NCBI GenBank assembly: GCA_964343605.1
Contig: CAYFKJ010000001.1
Span: forward strand, 310,001-374,000
Length of the DNA: 64,000 nt
Direction of reading: 5' to 3'
Source: CAYFKJ01 sp964343605
Lineage (GTDB): Bacteria > Pseudomonadota > Alphaproteobacteria > UBA2966
Made by a program: the position numbers and the translations under genes
The notes under the pieces: generated by a model
Told to the model about the DNA's origin: nothing
Database searches by the model: none
What the model saw: the letters and a program-made list of their open reading frames with translations, nothing else
Shown here: one piece after another, positions 34,539 to 43,444 of the stretch
How positions within the stretch are numbered: the stretch's first letter is position 1
Layout of the letters: each line of letters begins with the position of its first letter

Positions 34539-35471
34539 CTAATTCGCATTACTCCGCCGGTGCTGATGGCGGTTTTGAGCTTCGATGAAGATGCGCTTGA
34601 TTTCGGGGTATTGCTGTTTGATGCGCCGTTCGATGTCACTCACGGCTTGCTCCACCTCGTCAGATTTGAGGTGGTCGGCGAAATCCAGGCTGAGGTTGAG
34701 CAGCACGTCGGCCGGGCCGAGATGCATGGTCAGCACCTCGTTGACGCCGATCACGGCCTGCTCGGCCTTGGCGATGCGCTTTACGGCGTCGACGACCTTG
34801 GGCTTGGCCGCTTCGCCGATAAGCAGTCCTTTGGTTTCGTACGCGAGGAAGGCGGCGGTGAGAGCCAGGATGACGCCAATGACGATGGAGGCAACGCCAT
34901 CGAGCACCGGCATGTCGAGGTACTGCGCCAGAGCGATACCGACGAAAGCGACGATCAGTCCGAGTCCCGCCGCGGTGTCCTCAAACAGGACGGTAAAAAC
35001 CGTTGGATCCTTGCTGCGGCCCACCGCTTCGAATACCCCAAAACGCCCCTGTGTCCGCTTGAACTCCTTGTAGGCGATCCACCAGGCAAAGCCCTCGAAC
35101 ACCATGGCGGCACCGAGCACGATGTAGTTGACCATGGGATTGCTGACGGCGTGCGGTTCCAGAACCTTGGACACACCTTCGTATATGGAGACACCGGCCC
35201 CGCCCGCGAAGATCAGGATGGCGACGACGAAGGTCCAGAAGTAGATCTCCATGCCGTAGCCGAAGGGGTGTGCGGCATCGGCGGGTTTCTTCGCCCTGTT
35301 CATGCCGTACAGGATCAACCCCTGATTGCCGGTATCGACCAGCGAATGGATGGATTCGCTCAGCATGGCGGAAGACCCGGTATAGATGGCCGCCCCGAAC
35401 TTGGTTATGGCGATGAGCGAATTCCCCGCCAACGCCGCAAAGATGACCTTCTTTGAACTTCCCTCTTGCAT
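34539..35471 (-). CDS. Cation diffusion facilitator family transporter (SLC30A9-like)
   Basis: A 310-residue inner-membrane transporter with about six helices. Typical are the SESIHSLVDTGNQ metal-site helix, HPFGYGMEIYFWTF, and GLIVAFVGIALAQYLDMPVLDGVASIVIGV. A cytoplasmic C-terminal metal-sensing domain follows (TMHLGPADVLLNLSLDF). The pattern is that of the SLC30A9/ZitB-distant branch of CDF exporters, usually handling zinc, manganese, iron or cobalt by proton antiport. It starts two bases after the HAD phosphatase stop, so the two are co-transcribed. The metal is not predictable. Confidence 0.88.
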   Translation of the reverse strand: MQEGSSKKVIFAALAGNSLIAITKFGAAIYTGSSAMLSESIHSLVDTGNQGLILYGMNRAKKPADAAHPFGYGMEIYFWTFVVAILIFAGGAGVSIYEGVSKVLEPHAVSNPMVNYIVLGAAMVFEGFAWWIAYKEFKRTQGRFGVFEAVGRSKDPTVFTVLFEDTAAGLGLIVAFVGIALAQYLDMPVLDGVASIVIGVILALTAAFLAYETKGLLIGEAAKPKVVDAVKRIAKAEQAVIGVNEVLTMHLGPADVLLNLSLDFADHLKSDEVEQAVSDIERRIKQQYPEIKRIFIEAQNRHQHRRSNAN

Positions 35472-35473
35472 GG

Positions 35474-36202
35474 CTAGGCGTACTCCCTATCGCTGCCAAG
35501 ACCGATAATGCCGGCCAGTTCGTCCATCCGGCTGAAAACATGGCCCCCGGCGGCGGCCAACTCCTCGGGGCCATGTCCGGCTTCCGCGAGTTCCGGCGCG
35601 GCGTAGGCGAACACTTTCATGCCGGCGGCCAAACCCGCCATAACGCCTGGCACGCTGTCCTCCACAACCACCGCGGCGGCGGGCGCCACCCCCATTTCAC
35701 GGGCGGCGAACAGGAACACGTCGGGGTGGGGCTTGCCGCGGGCGACCTGTTTGGCGCTGAACAACCGTCCGGAAAAACGGTCGAGCAGACCCGTTAGCCC
35801 CAAGGTCAGGTGCATCTTCTCAATCGAGCCCGAGGAGGCGACGCAGGTCTTTACCCCGCTGGCTTGGACGGCCTCAACAGCCCCGCCGATACCGGCAACG
35901 GCGGTGAGCTCCGATTTGAAGGCAGCGTATGTTTCGTCCTTCAATCGATCGAGGAAATCCGGCGGCAACGATTTTCCAAGCAAGGTTTCGGCCCAGGTCA
36001 CGACATCCGCCAAGGTGACGCCCGTGGTCGCCTTAGCGACATCGATTTCATCCAGAACCAGGCCTTCCCGCTGCAGCGCTTCCGCCAGTATGCGATTGGC
36101 CGGACCTTCGCTGTCGACGAGGACCCCATCGCAGTCGAATATGACGAGCTCGGGCGGCGTTTCCAGGTGCTGTATCGCTCGATTTGACATCGCCCGAACC
36201 AT
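35474..36202 (-). CDS. HAD-family phosphatase (phosphoglycolate phosphatase / beta-PGM-like)
   Basis: A 242-residue HAD subfamily IA hydrolase. Motif I is VIFDCDGVLVDSE, motif II is CVASSGS, the Lys of motif III is in GKPHPDVFLFAA, and motif IV is VVVEDSVPGVMAG. The N-terminal cap is helical. Substrate prediction in this group is unreliable. The start may be the ATG at 36190 rather than 36202. It is co-transcribed with the CDF transporter. Confidence 0.88.
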   Translation of the reverse strand: MVRAMSNRAIQHLETPPELVIFDCDGVLVDSEGPANRILAEALQREGLVLDEIDVAKATTGVTLADVVTWAETLLGKSLPPDFLDRLKDETYAAFKSELTAVAGIGGAVEAVQASGVKTCVASSGSIEKMHLTLGLTGLLDRFSGRLFSAKQVARGKPHPDVFLFAAREMGVAPAAAVVVEDSVPGVMAGLAAGMKVFAYAAPELAEAGHGPEELAAAGGHVFSRMDELAGIIGLGSDREYA

Positions 36203-36290
36203 AAAGCATTCGACCGCTCCGGCAAGTGACGGACCCGCCCGCGGCTGGCCCGGACTTGCCCGTCATCGGGCCGCATTTTACATTCGCACA

Positions 36291-37220
36291 ATGAAAATGA
36301 TTTGCCTGTCAATGACTGTGGTTTTTGCCGCGTTGACCCTACCGGGGACGGCGGCCGCCGGTCCTCTTGAGGATATCGAAGAAGGCGTCGCCCTAGCCGG
36401 CCGCAGCGAGCATAACCAAGCCATCAAGCTGTATACGCGGGCGATCAAATCGGGCGAATTGGCGCGTGAGAATCTGGCGGCGGCCTATTCGAACCGCTGT
36501 CTTTCGTTCACCCTCAGCGATCGCCCAGACCGGGCGATTGCGGATTGCACCCAGGCGCTGTTCCTCGAACCCGGCCTGGCGTTGGCTTACAACAGCCGCG
36601 GCATGGCGTACCGTCGCCTGGCCCGTTATGCGGAGGCCGTCGCCGACTACACCAGCGCGCTTCGGCGAAATCCGCGCTTGTTCGCCGCCTTGGGCAACCG
36701 CGCCTACGCCCGATTTCGCAACGGCGACTTGAAGGGTGCCCACCAGGATTACGGCGACGCCATCGCCTTCAGCGATTCCCACCCATTCCTTTACGGCGGA
36801 CGGGGTATCGTCAGCTTCGCCATGGCCGATTTCGAGGAAGCCATGCTCGATTTCGCCGAGGCACGAAAGCTCTCTCCGACCGATCCGTTTTGGCTGGTCT
36901 GGGGCTATGTCGCCAAGGCCCGCTTCGAGCGCAAATCGGAAGCCCTGAACGCCAGCGGGATGGCCGGCTGGCCCGGTCCCCTGATCGAGTTGTTCGCGGG
37001 CCGCGCTGATGCCGACCGCATCCTTGCCCTCAACCCCCCGGATGAAGGGGACCTCCAATTGCGGCGTCATTGCGAAGCGCTGTTCTTCGTCGGCCAACAT
37101 CATCTGCTCGGCGGTCGGATCGCCGATGCCGCGGACACTTTCCGCCGTATCATGTCGATAAAGGCGTCGGATGTCTGCCAGTCCGCCGTTGCAGCGGCCG
37201 AGTTGAAACGGATCAACTAA
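36291..37220 (+). CDS. Exported TPR-repeat protein
   Basis: A 309-residue protein with a Sec signal peptide (MKMICLSMTVVFAALTLPGT, cleavage near TAAAG). Five or six TPR units follow, seen in AYSNRCLSFTLSDRPDRAI, AYNSRGMAYRRLARYAEAV and ALGNRAYARFRNGDLKGAH. It resembles NlpI-like periplasmic scaffold proteins, but has no lipobox. The start at 36291 is the only one placing the signal peptide at the N-terminus. Its partners are unknown. Confidence 0.82.
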   Translation: MKMICLSMTVVFAALTLPGTAAAGPLEDIEEGVALAGRSEHNQAIKLYTRAIKSGELARENLAAAYSNRCLSFTLSDRPDRAIADCTQALFLEPGLALAYNSRGMAYRRLARYAEAVADYTSALRRNPRLFAALGNRAYARFRNGDLKGAHQDYGDAIAFSDSHPFLYGGRGIVSFAMADFEEAMLDFAEARKLSPTDPFWLVWGYVAKARFERKSEALNASGMAGWPGPLIELFAGRADADRILALNPPDEGDLQLRRHCEALFFVGQHHLLGGRIADAADTFRRIMSIKASDVCQSAVAAAELKRIN

Positions 37221-37222
37221 AG

Positions 37223-38185
37223 CTACATGAAGAGCTTTTCGCCCTTCATGTCGGCGTAAAGCCCAGCCACCTGATCGCCGTATCCGTTGTAGATGACAGT
37301 CTTGATGCGCCCGCCCGACAGCGTCCGTTCCGTCGCCTGACTCCAGCGCGGATGGGCGATTTCGGGATTGACGTTGGCCCAGAAGCCGTATTCCGAGGCC
37401 TGGACGGTCTCCCAAAAGGATTTGGGCTGCTTATCCGTAAAAGTGAAACGAACAATCGATTTGATCGACTTGAAGCCATACTTCCACGGCACCGCCAAGC
37501 GCAGGGGCGCCCCGAATTGGGGTGCTGCCGGCTTGCCGTAGACGCCGGTCACGAGGAAGGCAAGGTCGTTGTTGGCCTCGGCCAGCGTGAGTCCCTCGCG
37601 ATAGGGCCAGGGATACCAGAACTGCTTCATGCCCGGCGCCATCTTGGGATCGTCGAAGGTCTGCATTTCGATGTACTTGGCGCCCGACGTCGGCTTGGCG
37701 AGTTCAACCAGTTTACGCATGGGGAAGCCGGACCAGGGAACGACCATTGACCAGGCCTCGACGCAGCGATGGCGGTAGACGCGCTCCTCCAGTTGGACCT
37801 TGGCCAGCAGTTCGTCGATGGCATAGGTCTGTTCCTTTTCGACCAGGCCGTCGATCAGCACTTCCCAGGGACGGATTTTGAGCTTGCGGTTGGCTTCCTT
37901 GGATATCTTCTTGTGCGAGCCGAATTCATAAAAATTGTTGTAGGTGCTGCTCAACGCTTCGTCGGTAATGGGACGGCCGGCATTGGCATAGCCCGGATTC
38001 CTGTGCGCCGGATAGAGATGGGCCGAAGGGTCCGCCTTTCCCGCCGCCAACGAGACACCCGGCGTTGCGGTAAGGATCGTTCCCGCCGCCAGGCCCTTCA
38101 TCAACCGCCGCCGGTCGCGAAACAGCGCTTCGTCGGTTGCCGCGCGTTCGGGCAGTTCCCAGCCTTTTGGAATTCGGATCAGCAT
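37223..38185 (-). CDS. msrP: Protein-methionine-sulfoxide reductase catalytic subunit MsrP
   Basis: A 320-residue periplasmic molybdoenzyme of the sulfite-oxidase fold. A Tat-like N-terminus (RDRRRLMKGLAAGTILTATP) precedes the mature part. The molybdenum-ligand Cys is C141 in YRHRCVEAWSMVVPW. FYEFGSHK and WKYGFKSIKSI are family signatures. It repairs oxidised methionines in periplasmic proteins. The membrane partner MsrQ is not adjacent. The ATG at 38185 has GGGAG seven bases upstream, which decides the start. Confidence 0.93.
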   Translation of the reverse strand: MLIRIPKGWELPERAATDEALFRDRRRLMKGLAAGTILTATPGVSLAAGKADPSAHLYPAHRNPGYANAGRPITDEALSSTYNNFYEFGSHKKISKEANRKLKIRPWEVLIDGLVEKEQTYAIDELLAKVQLEERVYRHRCVEAWSMVVPWSGFPMRKLVELAKPTSGAKYIEMQTFDDPKMAPGMKQFWYPWPYREGLTLAEANNDLAFLVTGVYGKPAAPQFGAPLRLAVPWKYGFKSIKSIVRFTFTDKQPKSFWETVQASEYGFWANVNPEIAHPRWSQATERTLSGGRIKTVIYNGYGDQVAGLYADMKGEKLFM

Positions 38186-38342
38186 GACGTCTCCCTTCCG
38201 CCAATTTACCCCGTAACGCCCTGAACCTAATGGCTCCAAAGTTTAGAGCAATTCAAAGGTATGTGAACGTCATCCGGTCTGGCCTTACCCCGGCCGCGAT
38301 GACAGAATGCGCCACCCGTCACACCTGTCTGCGGATAGCGCC

Positions 38343-38792
38343 ATGCCCTCCTTCAACATCCACGGTTTCAACCACACCAGTTTCACCGTCGCCGACGTCG
38401 ACCGCACGGTCGAGTTTCTCTGCGACGGCCTGGGCTTTGAACTCATGAACAAGGCGCCGCGCAACCCTAAAGCAATCCGCCATATCACCGGCGTCGAAGG
38501 CGCGGACATGATCGTCGCCTTCGTCCAGGGGCCCGGGCACCGGCTGGAATTGATCCAGTATCTGGCGCCCGACGACAAAAAACAGGTCGAGGCGCGCCCC
38601 TGCGACACCGCCTTCGCCCATATTGCGTTGGACGTCGATGACATCGACGCGGCTGTGGCAACCGCGGAAAGCTACGACGTCAAGGCCTACGCCACACCCT
38701 GGGTCATCGATCAGGGGCCGAATACCGGCAACCGCGTGGTCTACATGAAGACCTGGGACGGCATCACCATCGAATTCATCGAGAAGAAATAA
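38343..38792 (+). CDS. VOC-family (glyoxalase/dioxygenase-like) protein
   Basis: A 149-residue vicinal-oxygen-chelate protein with two beta-alpha-beta-beta-beta modules. Metal ligands are visible as His in FNHTSFTVAD, Glu in RLELIQYL, His in FAHIALDVDD and Glu in ITIEFIE. The substrate cannot be told; the family includes glyoxalase I, methylmalonyl-CoA epimerase and ring-cleaving dioxygenases. It is convergent with the hydratase, which belongs to aromatic meta-cleavage chemistry, so a related role is conceivable. Confidence 0.85.
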   Translation: MPSFNIHGFNHTSFTVADVDRTVEFLCDGLGFELMNKAPRNPKAIRHITGVEGADMIVAFVQGPGHRLELIQYLAPDDKKQVEARPCDTAFAHIALDVDDIDAAVATAESYDVKAYATPWVIDQGPNTGNRVVYMKTWDGITIEFIEKK

Positions 38793-38801
38793 CTTCCCGC
38801 T

Positions 38802-39584
38802 TCACTCGACGAACGATACCGCGACCGTACCGAACCGGCCGTAGTCGGCAGTGACGCTGTCGCCGGCTTCAGCAAACAGCAGTCCCGTCAGAACGCCGGT
38901 GGAGACGATTTCACCGGCCTTCAATTCGCGCCCCAAACTGGCAAGGTCGTTGGCAAGCCACGCCAGGGCGTTAAACGGATGACCTAAAACGTTGGCGCCT
39001 TTGCCGCGGAGCGCTTCACCGCCGTTCATGGCGACGCTCACCTCATAGGCGGCGAGGTCGAGGTCGCGCCAGTCCGGGCTCGGCGTCCCCAGAACGAGTG
39101 CGGCATGACAGGCATTGTCGGCGATCAAGTGATGGGCGCCGACCGATTCCCAGTCCTCCCAAACGGAATCAACGATCTCCAGTGACGGCACCAGCTCCGC
39201 CACCGCCGGGGCGATGGTCTCGGCCGTGTAGGGACCGTCGCGAAACGGCACGTCGCGGCTCAGGCGAAACGCCAGTTCCGTTTCAACCACCCGCATGAAA
39301 GTGTCGGAGACCGACAACTCGGCGGGACTATCGTGAATGCCGGTTTCGAACACGCGGCCCCGAAAGGGCTCTTCCACACTCAACTGTTGGCGGGCGATTT
39401 CGTTGGTGCAGCCGATCTTCCAGCCCGCCGTGCGGCCGCCCAGCGACTCCACCACCCTGTCCTGTATGGCGTAGGCGTCGAGCAGCGTTTCCGGCGCATG
39501 CTCCGCCGCTATACCGGGTATCCGCTTTTTTCGCCGACGGGCCGTGACGATATTGGCCGCGGCGCGCGACGTCGAGACGTCCAT
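38802..39584 (-). CDS. 2-keto-4-pentenoate hydratase family protein
   Basis: A 260-residue member of the FAA-hydrolase superfamily, MhpD/DmpE branch. Recognisable parts are AYAIQDRVVESLGGRTAGWKIG, FRGRVFE, the metal ligand run VETELAFRL, VPSLEIVDSVWED, and NPLAW-like FNALAWLAN near the end. Family enzymes hydrate 2-hydroxypenta-2,4-dienoate in meta-cleavage pathways or decarboxylate 4-oxalocrotonate. No partner genes of such a pathway lie next to it, so the assignment is to family only. Confidence 0.85.
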   Translation of the reverse strand: MDVSTSRAAANIVTARRRKKRIPGIAAEHAPETLLDAYAIQDRVVESLGGRTAGWKIGCTNEIARQQLSVEEPFRGRVFETGIHDSPAELSVSDTFMRVVETELAFRLSRDVPFRDGPYTAETIAPAVAELVPSLEIVDSVWEDWESVGAHHLIADNACHAALVLGTPSPDWRDLDLAAYEVSVAMNGGEALRGKGANVLGHPFNALAWLANDLASLGRELKAGEIVSTGVLTGLLFAEAGDSVTADYGRFGTVAVSFVE

Positions 39585-39608
39585 CTCAGTTGCTCCGCCC
39601 GAACCGGA

Positions 39609-41633
39609 CTAGTCGGCCTCCGACGCCGCTTCGATGACTTGATCGGCGAGGCGGCCGGTCAATTCCTGCAGGTGATCGAAGGTCCAGGAATACGTTCCGA
39701 CACCGGCGCTGAGGCTTCGGAGTTCGATGATCAGATCATGGATCTCCGACTGCGGCATATTGGAGGTAACGATATCCCAGCCGCGCCAGCCCTCCCGCGT
39801 GTCGAACCCGAGGATCTGGCCGCGCCGGGTCGAAATCGTCGCATTAACCTTGGCGGTCGCTTCGCTGGGCACCGCGATCTCGACCTGCAGGATGGGCTCC
39901 AGAAGAACCGGACTGCATTTCGCCAAGCCTTCTTTCATCGCCATGGTGCCGGCGGTCTTGAACGCCATTTCCGAGGAATCGACGGCGTGAAAGCCGCCAT
40001 CCGTGAGATCGACGGCGACGTCCACCACGGGAAAGCCCAAGGGACCCTTGACCAGGTATTCCTTCACCCCGGCTTCCACCGCGGGAATGTACTGCTTGGG
40101 TATGGCGCCGCCGACAATGGAATTTGTGAATTCGAACCCGGTGCCGCGCGGCAACGGTTTGATATCGACCTGGACATCGCCGAACTGGCCATGGCCGCCG
40201 GTTTGACGCTTGAAGCGGGCATGTTGGCTGACCGATTTGGTGATCGCCTCCTTGTAGGGAACGCGCGGCTTCGAGGTGGCCACATTCAGGCTGAACTTGT
40301 TGGCCAGCTTTTCGACGGCCAGGCGCAAGTGCATTTCGCCCTGGCCCAGGAAGAGCCACTGGTTGGCGTCGTCGTCGTGCTCGAAGGTAAGGGACGGATC
40401 CTCCTCGAGAAGTTTCGACATGGCGCCAGATAGCTTGACTTCGTCGTTGCGGTCCGCCGCCTTCAAGGCCATGCCGTAGACCGGCTGGTGAGAATCGGCC
40501 CGGCGCAGCACGGGCCCTTCCTTGCCGGTGGACAGCGTGTCGCCCGTGTGAACGTCGTCGAGCCGGCCCAGCGCCACGATTTCGCCAGGACCGGCGGAGC
40601 CGACCTTGTCCGTGTTCTGGCCTGTCATGCGGAACATGCCCGAAATGCGTTCGCCGTTGACGGTATCGCCGTCCTTCAGCGTACCCGACCACATCCGGAC
40701 CAGGGAAAGCTTGCCGCCGCGGGCGGTATGGTAGGTCTTCAACACCTGGGCCAGGGCGTCGCCGCCGCCGGGAACCTCGGCGCGCTCCGCCGCCGCGCCC
40801 ATGCCCGGCGTTTCGTGACGCAGTGCCTTGAGCAGGCGACGTACGCCGTTCTCGTGTTCGGCCGCGCCCAACAGAACGGGAACGATGAAGCCTTCGCGTA
40901 AATCCTTCGTCAGGTCGCCAAACACCTCGTCCTTGGACGGGTCGATGTCTTCGAGCAACTCCTCCATCAGGTGATCGTCGAAGTCAGCCAGCTTTTCGAG
41001 CATCTCGTAGCGCGCTTCGGCCTCGCGATCCTGCATTTCGGCAGGCAAATCGATGACTTCGGATTCCGATCCGTCGCGGTAGACGTAGGCCCGGCCCGAC
41101 GCCAGATCGACGTAGCCCGTGATTTCCTCGCCCACCCGGATCGGCACCTGGCGCAACACGAGGGGCTGATTGGAGACGGTCTGAAGGGCTTCGAGCAATT
41201 CGCGCACCGAGCCGGCCGCGCGGTCGATCTTGTTGACGAATATAAAGCGCGGCACGCCCAGATCGTCGAGCAGCTTCAAAGTCGGCGACAGCGCCATGAC
41301 CTTGTCGATTTCGGGCTCGCAAACCACCACCGCGGCATCGGCGCCGATCAAAGCGTTGGCGGCCTCCTGGCTGAATTCGATGGAACCGGGACAATCAAGA
41401 AAGGTGTAGGTGTCACCGAGATATTCACAGCTCGCCACGTTGAGCTCGACGCCCATTTCGTGCGCCTTGGCCTCATCGCTGGAATCGCCCACCATATTGT
41501 GCTGCGCCGCTGTCCCCTTCCGGTGCACCGCGCCCGTCACGAACAGAATATTTTCAAGAAGAGTGGTTTTGCCTGATAGATAGGGCCCGACCAAAGCAAT
41601 CGTCCGAGGGCCCTCGGCTCTTATACCGTCCAT
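39609..41633 (-). CDS. Elongation factor G-like GTPase (EF-G2 type)
   Basis: A 674-residue translational GTPase. The P-loop is GPYLSGKTTL rather than the canonical AHIDAGKTT of EF-G; G3 is DCPGSIEF and G4 is VNKIDRA. Domains II-V follow, with a C-terminal FDTREGWRGWDIV segment in domain IV/V. The divergent P-loop and slightly short length mark it as an EF-G2 paralog rather than the main fusA. Function of this branch is not firmly established; it may act in ribosome recycling or be GTPase-active without translocation. Confidence 0.88.
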   Translation of the reverse strand: MDGIRAEGPRTIALVGPYLSGKTTLLENILFVTGAVHRKGTAAQHNMVGDSSDEAKAHEMGVELNVASCEYLGDTYTFLDCPGSIEFSQEAANALIGADAAVVVCEPEIDKVMALSPTLKLLDDLGVPRFIFVNKIDRAAGSVRELLEALQTVSNQPLVLRQVPIRVGEEITGYVDLASGRAYVYRDGSESEVIDLPAEMQDREAEARYEMLEKLADFDDHLMEELLEDIDPSKDEVFGDLTKDLREGFIVPVLLGAAEHENGVRRLLKALRHETPGMGAAAERAEVPGGGDALAQVLKTYHTARGGKLSLVRMWSGTLKDGDTVNGERISGMFRMTGQNTDKVGSAGPGEIVALGRLDDVHTGDTLSTGKEGPVLRRADSHQPVYGMALKAADRNDEVKLSGAMSKLLEEDPSLTFEHDDDANQWLFLGQGEMHLRLAVEKLANKFSLNVATSKPRVPYKEAITKSVSQHARFKRQTGGHGQFGDVQVDIKPLPRGTGFEFTNSIVGGAIPKQYIPAVEAGVKEYLVKGPLGFPVVDVAVDLTDGGFHAVDSSEMAFKTAGTMAMKEGLAKCSPVLLEPILQVEIAVPSEATAKVNATISTRRGQILGFDTREGWRGWDIVTSNMPQSEIHDLIIELRSLSAGVGTYSWTFDHLQELTGRLADQVIEAASEAD

Positions 41634-41796
41634 AACGCGTCCTCACCTGTTTCGCGCCGCTGGGCGCCGGAAAGCCGGCGCGCGGCGTTTGTTGTTTTGT
41701 CTGGCGACAATGTTTTCAAGCGCGGGCGCGCCATGCAAGGAAAAAGGACTCTATTTGTAATTGCGGGGGAAGCGGGCCAGACTCCCGGGGCGCTAC

Positions 41797-43365
41797 CTAC
41801 CGATCCAGCCAGGCCGTATGCAGCAGCAATATGCGCCCCTTCATCGGCGGCACGCCCTTGACGTCGGCCCGTGTCAGCGCATGAACCCGCAAGCCGCCGC
41901 GCCACAGCAGCAAGGCTTGATCGTTGATGATCTCGGCGATCCGGCAGAGGGTGTTCTTGCGTTTGACGCCCGTTCTAGCAGTGAGCGATAGGGCGAGTTC
42001 GTCGAGTTCAGCGTTCTGGACGCCGGTCGGGTTGTAGGTGGACTTGGAAGACGAAAAAGCGGCCAACTGCGGGCCCTGGTCAAGAGCCTCGCGGAAGATC
42101 CAGGGGCTTACCATGTAGTTCCCGGTAAGGACCGCTTTTTGCAGACGTTTTTGCTCCATGGGCGTCAGCCGCAGACTGATGCCCGCCTGCTTCAGGAGCT
42201 GCTGCAAGGTCCTGCCCAGCAGTTCGCCGCGCGAGCTATCCGTGTGGATCATCTCGATGCGGATGGGTTTCCCGTAGCGGCGCGCCAGGGTTTTGGCTTT
42301 TTCGAGATCGTGTTCGCGGTATCCCCCGGGTCCGCATCTGAGACGCGCGCCAAACGGATCGGTCACAAACGGCACCTTATTCCTGCTTACCTTGTTGATG
42401 ATGAGGCGCTGGCTCCATGCGTGGGCAACGGCTTGACGCACGCGCGGATCGTCGAGCGGCGGCTTGCGGGTATTGAGTAATATCACGCCGCCGCCTGAGC
42501 CGTCGTAGGTCAACGTCCGGATATTCCTGTCCTTTCGCGCCCTTACGATGTGATCGCCGATATCGCTCCAGATCACATCCACCTTGGCTTTTTTCAGGGC
42601 GGCAAAGCGGTCGGCCTGGTCGGGTATCAGGCGGAAAACAATGCGGTCGAGACGGGGCTGGCCCTTGATCCGATAGGCTTCGTTTCGCGCCAGAACGATA
42701 CTCTTGGCAGGGGTCCAGGACACGAACTTGAAGGGCCCGGTGCCGATCGGCTTGCGATGTTGCCGGCCGCTTTTTACAGCCAAGTGGGAGGGTATCAGGC
42801 TGAATTCGCTGCGCGCAGATATGGCTTGCAGAAAAGCCGGCCAGGGCCGGCGCAGCTTGAACCTCACGGTCAGCCGGTCCACCACCTGGACATCGCGAAG
42901 AGCGGTAAGATAGGTCCGAAGCGGTGAGCTTTTCGGCGCTCTCAGGATTCGTTTGTAATGATCGACGACATCCTTGGCGGCGAAATTCTTGCCGTCGTGG
43001 AAGCGCACGCCGCCTCTGAGTTTGAAGGTGTAGGATTTTCCGTCGGAAGACCGTTTCCAGGATTTGGCCAGAACGGGAACGTATCCCCCGTTTTTGTTTT
43101 GCTCGATGAGCGGTTCCATGATGGCGTTGGCGGGCATCAATCCGGACAAGCCATAGGTGCCACCCTTGATCACGTCGAAACTGTGAACGTCCGTTTCGAG
43201 AGCGACGGTGAGCGTACCGCCGCGCTTGGCCGATTGGGCCGTGCCAGTCCAGGAAACGACAATGAGGGGAGCCGTTAGAACGAGTGTGAGCGCCAGTTTC
43301 CAGGGAAACCGGGTCCGCCCCCGCCCAATTCGGCCACACGTGAACACCACGGCAAAGTCTACCAA
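41797..43365 (-). CDS. ABC transporter solute-binding protein, family 5 (peptide/nickel type)
   Basis: A 522-residue periplasmic binding protein. The signal-peptide-like segment is LALTLVLTAPLIVVSWTGTA, and the mature part begins with GGTLTVALETDVHSFD. The signature YTFKLRGGVRFHDGKNFAAKDV and the segment KPIGTGPFKFVSW are typical of DppA/OppA relatives. The start is uncertain: TTG at 43365 or a GTG slightly downstream. No permease or ATPase genes are near, so it is an orphan binding protein. Confidence 0.88.
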   Translation of the reverse strand: MVDFAVVFTCGRIGRGRTRFPWKLALTLVLTAPLIVVSWTGTAQSAKRGGTLTVALETDVHSFDVIKGGTYGLSGLMPANAIMEPLIEQNKNGGYVPVLAKSWKRSSDGKSYTFKLRGGVRFHDGKNFAAKDVVDHYKRILRAPKSSPLRTYLTALRDVQVVDRLTVRFKLRRPWPAFLQAISARSEFSLIPSHLAVKSGRQHRKPIGTGPFKFVSWTPAKSIVLARNEAYRIKGQPRLDRIVFRLIPDQADRFAALKKAKVDVIWSDIGDHIVRARKDRNIRTLTYDGSGGGVILLNTRKPPLDDPRVRQAVAHAWSQRLIINKVSRNKVPFVTDPFGARLRCGPGGYREHDLEKAKTLARRYGKPIRIEMIHTDSSRGELLGRTLQQLLKQAGISLRLTPMEQKRLQKAVLTGNYMVSPWIFREALDQGPQLAAFSSSKSTYNPTGVQNAELDELALSLTARTGVKRKNTLCRIAEIINDQALLLWRGGLRVHALTRADVKGVPPMKGRILLLHTAWLDR

Positions 43366-43444
43366 GGAGAAATCAACTACCGAGGTAGACTATCACCGAT
43401 GGCGGTCAAGGTCTCAGCCCAAACAATTCGCAAGCCCGAATTCG

